Of a stretch of 34,315 nucleotides of DNA, positions 24,605 through 33,531 are shown piece by piece. Below the pieces are notes generated by a model. That model was not told the DNA's origin. It ran no database searches and saw nothing but the letters and a program-made list of their open reading frames with translations. The DNA is from Planctomycetota bacterium (lineage in GTDB: Bacteria; Planctomycetota; Phycisphaerae; WQYP01). The stretch covers positions 1-34,315 of the forward strand of contig JAJZJL010000043.1 in assembly GCA_021810145.1 (NCBI GenBank), read 5' to 3'. A program made the translations under genes and the position numbers. The first letter of the stretch is position 1. Every line of letters starts with the position of its first letter.

Positions 24605-25566
24605 CGCAATCAACCACCTGGACCCGCCCGCATCTTCTGACATTGGAGTCGCTTTCGCGTGAAGAAATTTTCGCTGTTCTCGATACCGCGCAGGCGCTGA
24701 AGGAAGTGTCAACGCGCAGCATTAAGAAAGTTCCGGCATTACGCGGCAAAGTGGTGGTAAATCTGTTTTTTGAGGATTCCACACGCACCAGAACCAGCTT
24801 CCGCCTGGCGGCGCAGCGCATGAGCGCGGATGTCGTCGATTTTTCCGTTTCCACGAGTTCCGTGAGCAAGGGTGAAACGCTGGTGGATACCGCGCGCACC
24901 ATTGTGGCCATGGGCGTTGACGCCATTATTATCCGGCATCGCAGCAGCGGCGCTCCGGACGTGCTGAGCAGACTCGTGCAATGCAGCGTTATTAATGCCG
25001 GCGATGGCAGCCATGAACATCCCACGCAGGGGTTACTGGATTTATTTACCATGCGGGAGGCGTGTGAACGGCGCGGGAAAAAAATCAGCGATCTGCACGT
25101 GGCCATTGTGGGCGATATTGCCAATTCACGCGTGGCGCGCAGTAATTTATGGGCGTTATCCAAGCTCGGAGCCAAAGTAACACTGGTCGGCCCCACCACA
25201 CTTTGCCCATCAGCCTTTGCCGAATTTGGCGTGAAGGTTACACATGATCTGGACTCCATACTCGGTGAAGTGGATGTCATCAATATGTTACGCGTGCAAT
25301 TTGAGCGGCTCACGAGTTCGGCCTTTCCCAGCGTAAGGGAATACAGCCGATATTTTGGCCTTAATGAGCAGCGATTAAAACGCTGTCGGAAGGATGTGCT
25401 GGTATTGCATCCCGGCCCCATGAACCGCGGACTGGAAATTACTAGCGCGGTGGCCGATGGTGAAAAATCCGCCGTTCTCCGGCAGGTAAGTAACGGCCTG
25501 GCCGTGCGAATGGCCGTGCTGTATCTATGCATCGGCGCGGGCAGTTTTCAAAATGCCGTATCGTGA
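24601..25566 (+). CDS. pyrB: Aspartate carbamoyltransferase catalytic subunit
   Basis: PyrB condenses carbamoyl phosphate and aspartate to N-carbamoyl-aspartate, the committed step of pyrimidine synthesis. The carbamoyl-phosphate loop STRTRTSF is at residues 60-67 and HPTQ at 140-143, with [11 protein letters not shown] near the C-terminus. At 321 residues the length is normal. It lies between pyrR (4-nt overlap) and argJ (16-nt gap). No pyrI regulatory chain is present. Confidence 0.95.
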   Translation: MTQSTTWTRPHLLTLESLSREEIFAVLDTAQALKEVSTRSIKKVPALRGKVVVNLFFEDSTRTRTSFRLAAQRMSADVVDFSVSTSSVSKGETLVDTARTIVAMGVDAIIIRHRSSGAPDVLSRLVQCSVINAGDGSHEHPTQGLLDLFTMREACERRGKKISDLHVAIVGDIANSRVARSNLWALSKLGAKVTLVGPTTLCPSAFAEFGVKVTHDLDSILGEVDVINMLRVQFERLTSSAFPSVREYSRYFGLNEQRLKRCRKDVLVLHPGPMNRGLEITSAVADGEKSAVLRQVSNGLAVRMAVLYLCIGAGSFQNAVS

Positions 25567-25582
25567 AAGGAGGCGGTCAACC

Positions 25583-26803
25583 ATGGGAAATCGAAGCATT
25601 ACAGCGGTAAAGGGCTTTCTGGCCGGAGCCATGCACTGCGGAATCAAACAGTCCGGCAAGCCCGATCTTGCCATGCTGGTCAGTGAGGTTCCGGCAACAG
25701 CGGCCGCGGTATTCACGACCAATAAAGTGGTTGGCGCGCCGGTGGTTGTGGGACGGGAACATATTAAACGGGGCATCGCAAGCGCCTGCATTATTAACAG
25801 CGGATGCGCCAATGTCTGCACCGGCAAACGCGGCCTGATCGACGCACGGGAAATGTGCGAACGCAGCGCGGAGGTTCTTACCGGCCGCGGTATTACCATG
25901 CAAACCGGCGAAGTTCTTCCCTTCAGCACCGGTGTCATCGGGCATTTTCTGCCGATGGACAAAATTCGCACGGGCATTAACGCCCTGGCGTCGAACATCG
26001 GCAACAGCGAAGAGCACGGCGAAGCGTTTGCCAATGGTATTCTTACCACGGATCTCAAGATTAAAACCGCCTGCACTCAATTCAACCTCGGCAAACGCGC
26101 GATCACAATCGCCGGATGCTGCAAAGGCTCCGGCATGATTGCCCCGAATATGGCCACGATGCTGGCATATGTCGCAACCGATGCGGCCATCAGTCCGTCA
26201 AGCTTGCGCACCGCCGTATGGGATGTCACCGACAGTACATTTAATTGCGTGACCGTGGACCAGCACACCAGCACCAGCGATACATTTGCCGTTTTGGCCA
26301 ATGGGCTGGCGGAAAATCCGCGTATCGAACTGGGCACGTCGGCCTGGCGGAGTTTTTCGCGCGCGTTGGAAAGTGTGTGCGATTCACTGGCCCGGCAAAT
26401 TGCCGCCGATGGCGAGGGGGCCACCAAACTGGTTGTTATACATGTTACCGGTGCCGCAACCGATGCCGACGCGCGACGGGCGGCCATGGCCATTGCCAAC
26501 AGCCCGCTGGTGAAAACAGCCATTCACGGCGGCGATCCCAATTGGGGACGCTTTGTCAGTGCCGCCGGATACAGTGGTGCCGCGATGAATCCGGATAAAG
26601 CACACTGTCAGGTGGGAAAAATATCCGTCTTTCGCAATGGCCGTCCGACGGACATTGCATTGGCGGATGTTCAAGCGGTCATGCAGCAGCACGATGTTCA
26701 CATTACGCTGAACCTCGGAGCCGGCGGTAAAGGCACCTGCCGGGTGTACACCTGCGACTTGTCGCGCGAATACATCACGATCAACGCCGACTATCACACA
26801 TAA
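25583..26803 (+). CDS. argJ: Bifunctional ornithine acetyltransferase / N-acetylglutamate synthase
   Basis: ArgJ transfers the acetyl group from N-acetylornithine to glutamate in the cyclic arginine pathway. The precursor cleaves itself at an Ala-Thr bond. The motif KGSGMIAPNMATML is at residues 181-194, placing the new N-terminal Thr at 192. HGGDPNWGR is the other strong signature. 406 residues, normal. AAAGGAGG (25566-25573) sits 9 nt before the ATG at 25583 and overlaps the pyrB stop, so it is co-expressed with pyrB. Its stop is one base away from the stop of the convergent sugar dehydrogenase gene. Confidence 0.95.
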   Translation: MGNRSITAVKGFLAGAMHCGIKQSGKPDLAMLVSEVPATAAAVFTTNKVVGAPVVVGREHIKRGIASACIINSGCANVCTGKRGLIDAREMCERSAEVLTGRGITMQTGEVLPFSTGVIGHFLPMDKIRTGINALASNIGNSEEHGEAFANGILTTDLKIKTACTQFNLGKRAITIAGCCKGSGMIAPNMATMLAYVATDAAISPSSLRTAVWDVTDSTFNCVTVDQHTSTSDTFAVLANGLAENPRIELGTSAWRSFSRALESVCDSLARQIAADGEGATKLVVIHVTGAATDADARRAAMAIANSPLVKTAIHGGDPNWGRFVSAAGYSGAAMNPDKAHCQVGKISVFRNGRPTDIALADVQAVMQQHDVHITLNLGAGGKGTCRVYTCDLSREYITINADYHT

Positions 26804-26804
26804 A

Positions 26805-28025
26805 TTACCTGCCCACCCAGCGCAGGCGGTAGATGCACCCATTGGAATCAGAACTGAAAATCACGGAACCGTCGGTATCTTCCAGACAGTTCACGGGACG
26901 CGCCAGCACCTTGGTACCATGATCTCCCAGCGTAGAAACCATGATTTCCGAGCCATAGGGCTTTCCGGTCCACGGATCGAATTTAATTAATTGCAGGCGA
27001 TACCCCGTAAGTTTTACGCTATCCCAGGAACCGTGGCAGCATACCAGCGCATCGCCCATGCGGGCACCGTGAAATTTGTTGTCGGTAAAAAATAAAAAGC
27101 TGATGGTGCTCCAATGGGCACCCAGATCATACGCCGGAACCACTGTTTCCGAAGCCAGTTTGATAATATTGGGATGCCCGGTTTTTTCATACATTTTTAC
27201 ATATTCATAGCGCGGAATATCGTTTCCGGTAATAAACGGATGACCATAAAACTTACCGCGGATGTAATGATTGAACTCCTCCGGCGGATTGTGATCCGTA
27301 ATCGGCTGATCCGGCCACTTCTCACCCAAAGGATGACCAAACTGGTCGCTGCCCTCATCACAGCCCCACAACTCATGCGTACCGGGGCGGAAAAGCAGCT
27401 TTTCGGTATTACGAATACCGGTGCACCAGAGCGTTTTACCTGAACCGTCATGGTTATAACGCCAGATTTTCTCCCGGTCGGTTTTCATAATATCCGCGGC
27501 ATGATGCCATGGATCAATGTTGCTCTGATCGCCCACGCTGGTGTAAAAATGCTTCTTTGTCACCAGCAGGCTGCGGAACCAGTGTGCTCCGCCATGCGGC
27601 AAACCACTTAGAATGGTGGTTACTTTTCCGGCTTTGGTCTGTGTGCCGTCATCCGGCGTTTTGTATACGCCTGCGCTGGTGGCAAACCAGAGCCAACCAT
27701 CTCGATATGCCATCGCCTGAACCAGACGATACCCGGTTAAAAATGTATGCCTTTGGGTGTATTGCCCCTTGCTGTTTTCATTGCTTAAGACCAGAATCTT
27801 TCCCGGCCCGGGTTCGCTGACAAAAAGCCTGCCATGATTGTCGTATTGAAGAAATCGACAGTTGGCAATTCCGCGCGCCACCAGGGTTACGCGATATCCG
27901 GGACGGACCGTGAATGGCGGAACTCCCGGACCCACGGTGCCATCGGCTGCGGCAGCCATCGGAAGCGCCAACGCCAAAACAGTTAAAACACAATACCGCG
28001 CCATGTACCTGCTGAACCTGAGCAT
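26805..28025 (-). CDS. Exported PQQ-type sugar dehydrogenase-like beta-propeller protein
   Basis: A 406-residue protein with a signal peptide (hydrophobic VLTVLALALPMAAAADG) and a six-bladed propeller of the soluble glucose/sorbosone dehydrogenase type. Recognisable parts are the FTVRPGYRVTLVARG start, CRFLQYDNHGRLFVSE, LPHGGAHWFRSLLV and FYTSVGDQSNIDPWHHAADI, and the closing NCLEDTDGSVIFSSDSNGCIYRLRW. Members oxidise sugars or polyols in the periplasm with PQQ; the substrate cannot be read from the sequence. AGGAG lies 6 nt before the ATG. The gene is convergent with argJ with 1 nt between stops, leaving no room for an intergenic terminator. Confidence 0.8.
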   Translation of the reverse strand: MLRFSRYMARYCVLTVLALALPMAAAADGTVGPGVPPFTVRPGYRVTLVARGIANCRFLQYDNHGRLFVSEPGPGKILVLSNENSKGQYTQRHTFLTGYRLVQAMAYRDGWLWFATSAGVYKTPDDGTQTKAGKVTTILSGLPHGGAHWFRSLLVTKKHFYTSVGDQSNIDPWHHAADIMKTDREKIWRYNHDGSGKTLWCTGIRNTEKLLFRPGTHELWGCDEGSDQFGHPLGEKWPDQPITDHNPPEEFNHYIRGKFYGHPFITGNDIPRYEYVKMYEKTGHPNIIKLASETVVPAYDLGAHWSTISFLFFTDNKFHGARMGDALVCCHGSWDSVKLTGYRLQLIKFDPWTGKPYGSEIMVSTLGDHGTKVLARPVNCLEDTDGSVIFSSDSNGCIYRLRWVGR

Positions 28026-28079
28026 TGCAGTCTCCTGTATTGAACCATGTCAATATGCTGCCCGAAGTTCAGTGACGCG

Positions 28080-29570
28080 TCAAATAAATGTAATTTTCCT
28101 GGCCGCAAACGCGCACATGCGCAAGAGCATGATGCCATGCCGAAATCGCGAAATATTGGTCTCTCCGTATGTGCGCTGTTTGTAGTGCACGGGTATGTCC
28201 ATAATCTTCAGATTCAACCGGGCGGCACCAAACAGCAGATCAAAATCGCCGAACGGGTCAAAATCTCCAAAATAGTCGCGATTGGCGGCAATGCGGAGAT
28301 AATCCGAACGCCGCAACACTTTGGTTCCGCATAGCGTATCGCGCAGGCGCTGTCCCAGGAGAAAGGTAAATATGATTCCAAACGATTTATTGGCAATCAT
28401 GTTCAGGAACCGCATGGCCTGATCCTCCATGGGATAAATCAGGCGGGACCCGTTGGCGAATTCACAATGATTCTGATCAATGGCATGAACAAACCGCGGC
28501 AACTCCTCGGGCGGCACGGACAAATCCCCGTCCAGAATCATGAGAATATCACCGGTGGCGGCGGCAAAGCCCATCCGCACGGCGTCCCCTTTTCCGCGCC
28601 CCGTCTGCTTCATGGCCGATAGTTTCATGGGGCCGTTATATGCTTCAACCGCCCGCTTAACCGCCGCCCAGGTATCATCGGTGCTGTTGCCTTCAACAAA
28701 AATAAGTTCCTGCTTCTCGGCCATCATGGGAATCCGCCGGATCAACGCATCGATATTTCCCGCTTCATTGCGCACCGGCACAACCACACTTACCGAAGCG
28801 GTCCGGGCCGGTGGCGGCGGCGGCGCCACATTCATGGGGCGGGCAATCGTCAGCAGCGACAAGCCCAGGTGCCGGATCCCGGGCAATGGCGCGATCCACC
28901 GATTCATCGCGTTGCTTACAACCGGAATTCCCAGCGGAGCGATAATTGCAGGCGTTTGCCGCACCACCTGCATGCCTCCCTGCACGAGAAGATTTTCCAG
29001 TTCGTCGCGGGGCAGCCAGTTTTCGTCCGGCGTAACGAATTTGCGGCCCAGCAGTTCCGCTGCGCCAAGTACGGGAGTCCACAGACGACTGCAGGTGCAG
29101 AAGATAATGCGGGTACGATCATGACAAACCTGCCGGATTGCGTTTAACACCGTGTGCAGATCGTATATTTCCTGCAACACGCCGTTGCAGACAACATAGT
29201 CAAACCGGGGCAGGTCCAGTGCGGCAATATCTTCAATGGCGGTTTCATGAAAATTCAGATGCGGATGCCTCTGCCGGGCTTCTTCCACCGCAACCGAATC
29301 AATATCCAATCCCACGCCCATTGCCGGAGCAAGCGATGCGAGCAGATCTCCATTGCCACATCCAATTTCCAGGACACTGCATCCGGGTAAAACATGGTTG
29401 GCAATAAGCGTATGTACGGTGTCATGAAAATATTGGTTGCGCTTATGACTTAGCGCCAACTGCGGATGATATTTCTGCCGATATTCGCGCAGCGCCAGCC
29501 GGTGCCGCATATCCGGCGAGATCGGGTCCGCAGTGTGGGAAGCGTTGGAAATGGAAAGGTCATCAGACAC
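28080..29570 (-). CDS. Fused SAM methyltransferase and family 2 glycosyltransferase
   Basis: A 496-residue two-domain protein. Residues about 30-245 are a class I methyltransferase (VLEIGCGNGD at 67-75, acidic GLDID at 87-91). A run of five prolines (250-254) links it to a GT2 domain from about residue 258, with SVVVPVRNEAGNIDALI, FVEGNSTDDT, ILDGDLSVPPEE (345-356) holding the DxD-type site, and a C-terminal YKQRTYGETNISRFRHG. The GT2 half resembles dolichol-phosphate-sugar synthase relatives, and its C-terminal LLRMCAFAARKI may be membrane-associated. It could modify a lipid-linked sugar; this is inferred from the domains. The start is GTG, downstream of tig. Confidence 0.85.
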   Translation of the reverse strand: MSDDLSISNASHTADPISPDMRHRLALREYRQKYHPQLALSHKRNQYFHDTVHTLIANHVLPGCSVLEIGCGNGDLLASLAPAMGVGLDIDSVAVEEARQRHPHLNFHETAIEDIAALDLPRFDYVVCNGVLQEIYDLHTVLNAIRQVCHDRTRIIFCTCSRLWTPVLGAAELLGRKFVTPDENWLPRDELENLLVQGGMQVVRQTPAIIAPLGIPVVSNAMNRWIAPLPGIRHLGLSLLTIARPMNVAPPPPPARTASVSVVVPVRNEAGNIDALIRRIPMMAEKQELIFVEGNSTDDTWAAVKRAVEAYNGPMKLSAMKQTGRGKGDAVRMGFAAATGDILMILDGDLSVPPEELPRFVHAIDQNHCEFANGSRLIYPMEDQAMRFLNMIANKSFGIIFTFLLGQRLRDTLCGTKVLRRSDYLRIAANRDYFGDFDPFGDFDLLFGAARLNLKIMDIPVHYKQRTYGETNISRFRHGIMLLRMCAFAARKITFI

Positions 29571-29626
29571 ACTTCACCCGCCGTGCCGTTTGTGGAGTCC
29601 TGCTGTCGCTTTGCACGAACGCCGCT

Positions 29627-31069
29627 TTACGCCTGCGGAGCCGCCTGCTCACCGGTTGATTCAGCAGTTGGAGCCGGCTGTACTTGCGCTGCCATCGAAG
29701 CGCGAATTTCATCCTGCTCGCGTTTCCACTGTGCTTCATCAATTTCAAGCGTCTTGCACTGCTCCACCACGCGGTCGAGAACCTTGCGTTGCAGTAAATC
29801 AGCGCGGATCGCTTCCAACTGCCCTGATTTACTCATGCGGCTTAGCAGCAATTCCGGTCGCACACCGTTCATATCCGCAATCATCGCCACTTCGGCATTG
29901 ACTTCTTCGTTCTGTACATCCACGCCGAATTTTTCAGCCAGACGCATCACAATGGCATCGAGCTTGGCACGCGGCTGGGAAGCCGCACGCATGCGATCGA
30001 CCATATCGGCGGTAATATCCGGATTGTGACCGGACTGCGCGGCTTGCTGCATGACATTCTGCGCCAATTGGGCGGTGGCACGGGAAATCAGAGACGGTGG
30101 AATGTCAATTTGCACCACTTCACGAAGTTTTTCAGCGGCCTGTTCCCGCAGCAATCGGGCCGCTTCGCTCTTTAAGCGATCTTCAATGGCCCGGCGCATC
30201 GAATCATTAAGATCTTCCAAGCCGTCAAATCCATTGGCTTTGGCGAGATCTTCCGTCAGTTCCGGCTTCACGTGCCGCATGATATGCGAGATGTGAAAGT
30301 TGACCGTCGCCTTCTGCCCCCGCAGGTCTTCGCGTTTGAATGTTTCGGGCAGGGTAACCGCAACGCGTACGGTATCTCCAATCTTAGCGCCGCGTAGATG
30401 ACCGTCAAACCCTTCGATTTCAATGCCGTCAACATTGTATTGCGGCGATAAACGAATATGACTATCGGACAATTTCGAAATCACCGCGTCCGCTTGATCG
30501 ACAATGCTGATGTCTGTACTGATCTGATCGCCAAGTTCTCCGATCTCAGGCACTTCCTGCAATTCCGACAGATTGCCCCGCAAATGCTCCTTGGCAAGAT
30601 TCATGCGTTCTTCCGTTACCTCCAGCGCGGGCTTTTTCAATTCAACCGCGGAAAGATCGGGCAGAGAAAATTCGGGCAGCACTTCAAATTCAACGGAGAA
30701 TTTCATGGCGCCATTTTCCGGAACCTCGGGCATGTCCGGAACAAATTTCGGTTCGCTCAAAGGCTGAAGGCCGTTTTGCTCAATTGCTTCGGATAAGGAT
30801 TCGGAAACAATCTGCGAACGAACATCATTGACAATATCCGTCTTAAATCGCTTTTCCAATAAGCGTCGTGGAACGCGACCTTTACGAAATCCTGGAAGCG
30901 CGGCATCTTGCACCAGCGTTTTCAGTACGGTGTCATATTTTCCTTTGATCCGTGACTCCGGAATATTAACATTCACCCTGCGAATCACGCTGCTGGGTTC
31001 TTCCACTTGAATTTCCAGCGGTTCGCCTTCGTTTGTCACACTGGTGCCGCTTTGGATTGTGTCTTCCAT
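29627..31069 (-). CDS. tig: Trigger factor, ribosome-associated chaperone and prolyl isomerase
   Basis: Trigger factor binds at the ribosome exit tunnel and folds nascent chains. The ribosome-docking motif GFRKGRVP is at residues 60-67. A central FKBP-like domain (GDQISTDISIVD...FDGHLRGAKIGDTVRVAV) and the long helical C-domain follow. It has 480 residues, about 50 more than the E. coli protein. These include a Met- and Glu-rich N-terminal lead and a C-terminal Ala/Gln/Pro tail. GGAG lies 7 nt before the ATG at 31069, preferred over an ATG 27 nt upstream. clpP and clpX, common neighbours elsewhere, are absent. Confidence 0.93.
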   Translation of the reverse strand: MEDTIQSGTSVTNEGEPLEIQVEEPSSVIRRVNVNIPESRIKGKYDTVLKTLVQDAALPGFRKGRVPRRLLEKRFKTDIVNDVRSQIVSESLSEAIEQNGLQPLSEPKFVPDMPEVPENGAMKFSVEFEVLPEFSLPDLSAVELKKPALEVTEERMNLAKEHLRGNLSELQEVPEIGELGDQISTDISIVDQADAVISKLSDSHIRLSPQYNVDGIEIEGFDGHLRGAKIGDTVRVAVTLPETFKREDLRGQKATVNFHISHIMRHVKPELTEDLAKANGFDGLEDLNDSMRRAIEDRLKSEAARLLREQAAEKLREVVQIDIPPSLISRATAQLAQNVMQQAAQSGHNPDITADMVDRMRAASQPRAKLDAIVMRLAEKFGVDVQNEEVNAEVAMIADMNGVRPELLLSRMSKSGQLEAIRADLLQRKVLDRVVEQCKTLEIDEAQWKREQDEIRASMAAQVQPAPTAESTGEQAAPQA

Positions 31070-31103
31070 GTTTTTCTCCGCGTAAAAGTTTGTCATATCC
31101 CGA

Positions 31104-31125
31104 TTTCAGAACAAAATGTCTGAAA
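31104..31125. promoter_or_regulatory. Dyad TTTCAGA/TCTGAAA upstream of tig
   Basis: A perfect 7-bp inverted repeat with an 8-nt spacer, 35 nt upstream of the tig start codon. It could be an operator or an RNA hairpin in the leader. Nothing else supports either role. Confidence 0.35.
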
Positions 31126-31602
31126 CACAGTCTGACCAGTTATCAACTCTATTAACGTATCTGTTGGCTCGAAGGATTTTGCCCGGAATCGAAAGATGGA
31201 AAGAAAGTCATGGCAACTCGTGCCATCCGTTGTTTTCAGAAATCTCAGCATCACGTATTCATTGCATGCGCAGTTTTCGCCGTTCCGATCAAATACGCAT
31301 GAATGATTGAATTCCGCATGTTGCGAATGAACTGTGCCGATAAAACCCTGAAAACCCCTTATTTTTCCATCGCGACCAACGCCTGGCAACTGTGCACACC
31401 GGTACCTCGCGAGGCAACAGATACCCATCGGCCTACACCGATGAGTCACAGAACTATATGCGAATTTGCGATTTGCTGCAACCATCAAGGCATCGAGTTC
31501 GTACGTGACACTTTCTGCCGAACGCGCAGGGCCAAAGGTGTGTGTCCCGCCGGCCATCGGAACGGATCGAAGAAGGCTGGCAGCCCCGCGGGATCGACCG
31601 AT
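31126..31602. other. Gene-free stretch upstream of tig
   Basis: About 480 nt between the small-RNA terminator and tig with no supported gene. Long frames on both strands lack ribosome-binding sites and conserved-looking segments. A clear tig promoter was not found; it must lie here or tig is read from further upstream. Confidence 0.4.
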
Positions 31603-31639
31603 AAAAAAGTAGGCGAGCGCCATAGGGAGGCTCGCCTAC
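31603..31639 (-). terminator. Rho-independent terminator of the candidate small RNA
   Basis: Minus-strand GTAGGCGAGC (31639-31630) and GCTCGCCTAC (31618-31609) form a perfect 10-bp stem with an 11-nt loop, followed directly by six T (31608-31603). Confidence 0.85.
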
Positions 31640-31717
31640 CGGAGGGGAGAGAAGGCAAAATAAAAAACCCAAATACGCGCGAAGAAACTTAAAGGACTGG
31701 TCTCTCTCGCACTACAC
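31603..31717 (-). ncRNA. Candidate small RNA of about 115 nt
   Basis: A predicted transcript with a strong promoter at one end and a strong terminator at the other, and no ORF with a ribosome-binding site between them. It carries an unpaired pyrimidine stretch CUUCUCUCCCCUCC before the terminator and CUCCCU in the terminator loop. Both are complementary to Shine-Dalgarno sequences, as in known C-rich regulatory sRNAs such as RsaE (analogy only). Alternatively it is an attenuated leader of tig. Confidence 0.5.
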
Positions 31718-31723
31718 AGTAAA

Positions 31724-31752
31724 ACTATAAACCCGATTAGCCCGGGTTGCAA
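31724..31752 (-). promoter_or_regulatory. Promoter of the candidate small RNA
   Basis: Minus-strand TTGCAA (31752-31747), a 17-nt spacer and TATAGT (31729-31724). The predicted start is near 31717. Confidence 0.65.
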
Positions 31753-31946
31753 GATTTTATGGGATTTTTTTCCGGACAGTTCGAACGGTGCAATTTCACT
31801 GCCGGCCGATTGCCGCAATGTCCGCGCGCGGATACGCTGAAGCTACTGGAATTGCCGCTTTTGCGGTGACGGTATCCTTTCCGTCGCCGCTCCGGCGTTA
31901 TGTAAGAGGAACATCAGCCGGTAAATCCGGGGTGTTCATACAGGAG

Positions 31947-32630
31947 ATGGCACATTTGATTATTACCATTGACGGGCCGGCCGGATCGGGAAAATCCGCA
32001 ACTGCGGAACTACTGGCGCAACGGCTGAATATTCCGCACCTCGATACCGGGGCGATGTACCGGGCCGTTGCTCTAAAAGCATTGCAAAACGGAATTTCCG
32101 AGGCAAATCCGGATCAGAATCGCATTGCCCAACTGGCGGAGCATATCGACCTGGATTTTGACTGGAGTACCCATCCGGCGAGAATTTTATTGGATAAATG
32201 CGATGTTTCCAACGACATTCGCAAGCCCGAAGTTACCGCGATTGTGCATTTGCCGGCGGATAATAAGATCGTACGAGCGGAACTGGTGCGGCAGCAACGG
32301 CTGATTGCCGCTCACGCCGGTTCGCTGGTGACGGAAGGCCGTGATCAGGGAACACTGGTATTTCCGGATGCGGATTACAAATTTTACCTCGATGCGGATA
32401 TAAAAGAACGCACGCGCAGGCGCCTGGCGGAACTGACGGACAAGGGAATCGCCGCGGATCCGGATGCTCTGCTTGCGGATATGCAAGCCCGGGATCAACG
32501 GGATAAAAGCCGTGGCGTCGGCGCACTATTACTGGCTGGCGATGCCATCGTACTGGATACCACCGCATTGACGCTGCCGCAGGTTGTTGACGCGATGGTA
32601 AAGATCATAGGAAGCAGGAAAAATGGATAA
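31947..32630 (+). CDS. cmk: Cytidylate kinase
   Basis: Cmk phosphorylates CMP and dCMP with ATP. The P-loop IDGPAGSGKSATAE is at the N-terminus, followed by LDTGAMYRAVAL (CMP site), VTEGRDQGTLVFPDADYKFYLDA and RDQRDKSRG, all typical. About 227 residues. The start is uncertain: AGGAG (31942-31946) directly abuts the ATG at 31947. An in-frame TTG at 31956 is 9 nt downstream of it and would give the usual short N-terminus before IITIDGPAG. A much longer open frame upstream has no support. The end overlaps the acyltransferase start by 8 nt. Confidence 0.92.
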   Translation: MAHLIITIDGPAGSGKSATAELLAQRLNIPHLDTGAMYRAVALKALQNGISEANPDQNRIAQLAEHIDLDFDWSTHPARILLDKCDVSNDIRKPEVTAIVHLPADNKIVRAELVRQQRLIAAHAGSLVTEGRDQGTLVFPDADYKFYLDADIKERTRRRLAELTDKGIAADPDALLADMQARDQRDKSRGVGALLLAGDAIVLDTTALTLPQVVDAMVKIIGSRKNG

Positions 32631-33468
32631 CACCGCCCCACCCGAATCGCCGCACCAACCGGACGAATCACCTCCAGTGGTTCCGGCGCAAGATTCTGCT
32701 GATTCCGTTAAACCGCCAGCCGATCAGAAGCGTGTGGAATATGTTTACCGGGGCGAAGGCAGCGGCTGGGTGCAGGTATGTTTATGGACGCTGGGCAGGG
32801 TCTTTTTGCAGTTCTTCAGCGTGCTGTGCTTTCATGTGCGGGTAGCCGGGCGGGAAAACGTCCCGGCCAAAGGTGCGGCTCTGCTGGTAACCAATCATCA
32901 AAGCATGCTGGATCCGTGGATGATCGGCATTGCGCTTCGCCGACAGATTCATTTCATGGCACGCGAGAGCCTCTTTAAAGGCGGCATCGGACAATATATT
33001 ATTGAAACCACCAACGCATTTCCCGTGCGGCGGGGACGGGCGGATTCCACCGCCGTGCGCGAAGCCATACGGCGACTTCAATGCGGGTATCTGCTGAATG
33101 TATTTCCTGAAGCCACACGTACGTCAGACGGCACCATCGGACCAATAGCCGCCGGTGTGGCAATTATTGTGCATCGGGCCAAGGTGCCGGTCATTCCAGT
33201 GGTTATTGACGGTGCTTTTGAGGCATGGCCGCGCGATCGCAAATTTTTCCGCCATTCCGGAATCCGCGTGCGCTATGGCAAGCCAATTCCGTACGAGGAA
33301 CTGGCAAATTTATCCGCTGATGAAATTTCCGTGCGTATCCGTCGGGAAATGATTGAACTTCAGAAGAAGCTCAAATCGGCGCATGCCGCCGCATCCGAGG
33401 CAAGATTTCTGGCCGATCTTCAGGCCGGGAGAAAAAGGCTCGTGGTATCCAACGAGTTATCAGCCTGA
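32623..33468 (+). CDS. PlsC-like 1-acyl-sn-glycerol-3-phosphate acyltransferase
   Basis: A 281-residue membrane-associated acyltransferase that would make phosphatidic acid in phospholipid synthesis. The catalytic HX4D is in NHQSMLDPW (about residues 92-100), with the acceptor-site motif FPEATRT near 165 and the IPVVIDGAFEAWPR region. The usual FPEGTR is FPEATR here. The first 45 residues are a Pro- and acid-rich extension before a hydrophobic segment (WTLGRVFLQFFSVLCF). It overlaps cmk by 8 nt, an arrangement (cmk-plsC) known in other bacteria. The end is rich in Lys, Ala and Arg. Confidence 0.88.
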   Translation: MDNTAPPESPHQPDESPPVVPAQDSADSVKPPADQKRVEYVYRGEGSGWVQVCLWTLGRVFLQFFSVLCFHVRVAGRENVPAKGAALLVTNHQSMLDPWMIGIALRRQIHFMARESLFKGGIGQYIIETTNAFPVRRGRADSTAVREAIRRLQCGYLLNVFPEATRTSDGTIGPIAAGVAIIVHRAKVPVIPVVIDGAFEAWPRDRKFFRHSGIRVRYGKPIPYEELANLSADEISVRIRREMIELQKKLKSAHAAASEARFLADLQAGRKRLVVSNELSA

Positions 33469-33531
33469 ATCCGGGAATGAAGTTCCCGCCGCATCCGTCC
33501 TGCTGCCTGGCAACAACGTTATTGTCATTAC

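Noticed and set aside
24420..25532. 370-codon minus-strand frame opposite pyrR and pyrB
   Set aside because: It lies antisense to two well-identified genes, is Ser/Arg-rich low-complexity, and has no ribosome-binding site.
31093..31623. Minus-strand open frame of 176 codons upstream of tig
   Set aside because: No Shine-Dalgarno and no recognisable motif. It begins inside the terminator hairpin of the candidate small RNA and runs into the tig start.
31303..31692. Plus-strand open frame of 129 codons upstream of cmk
   Set aside because: It runs antisense through the small-RNA terminator, has no ribosome-binding site, and its composition looks random.
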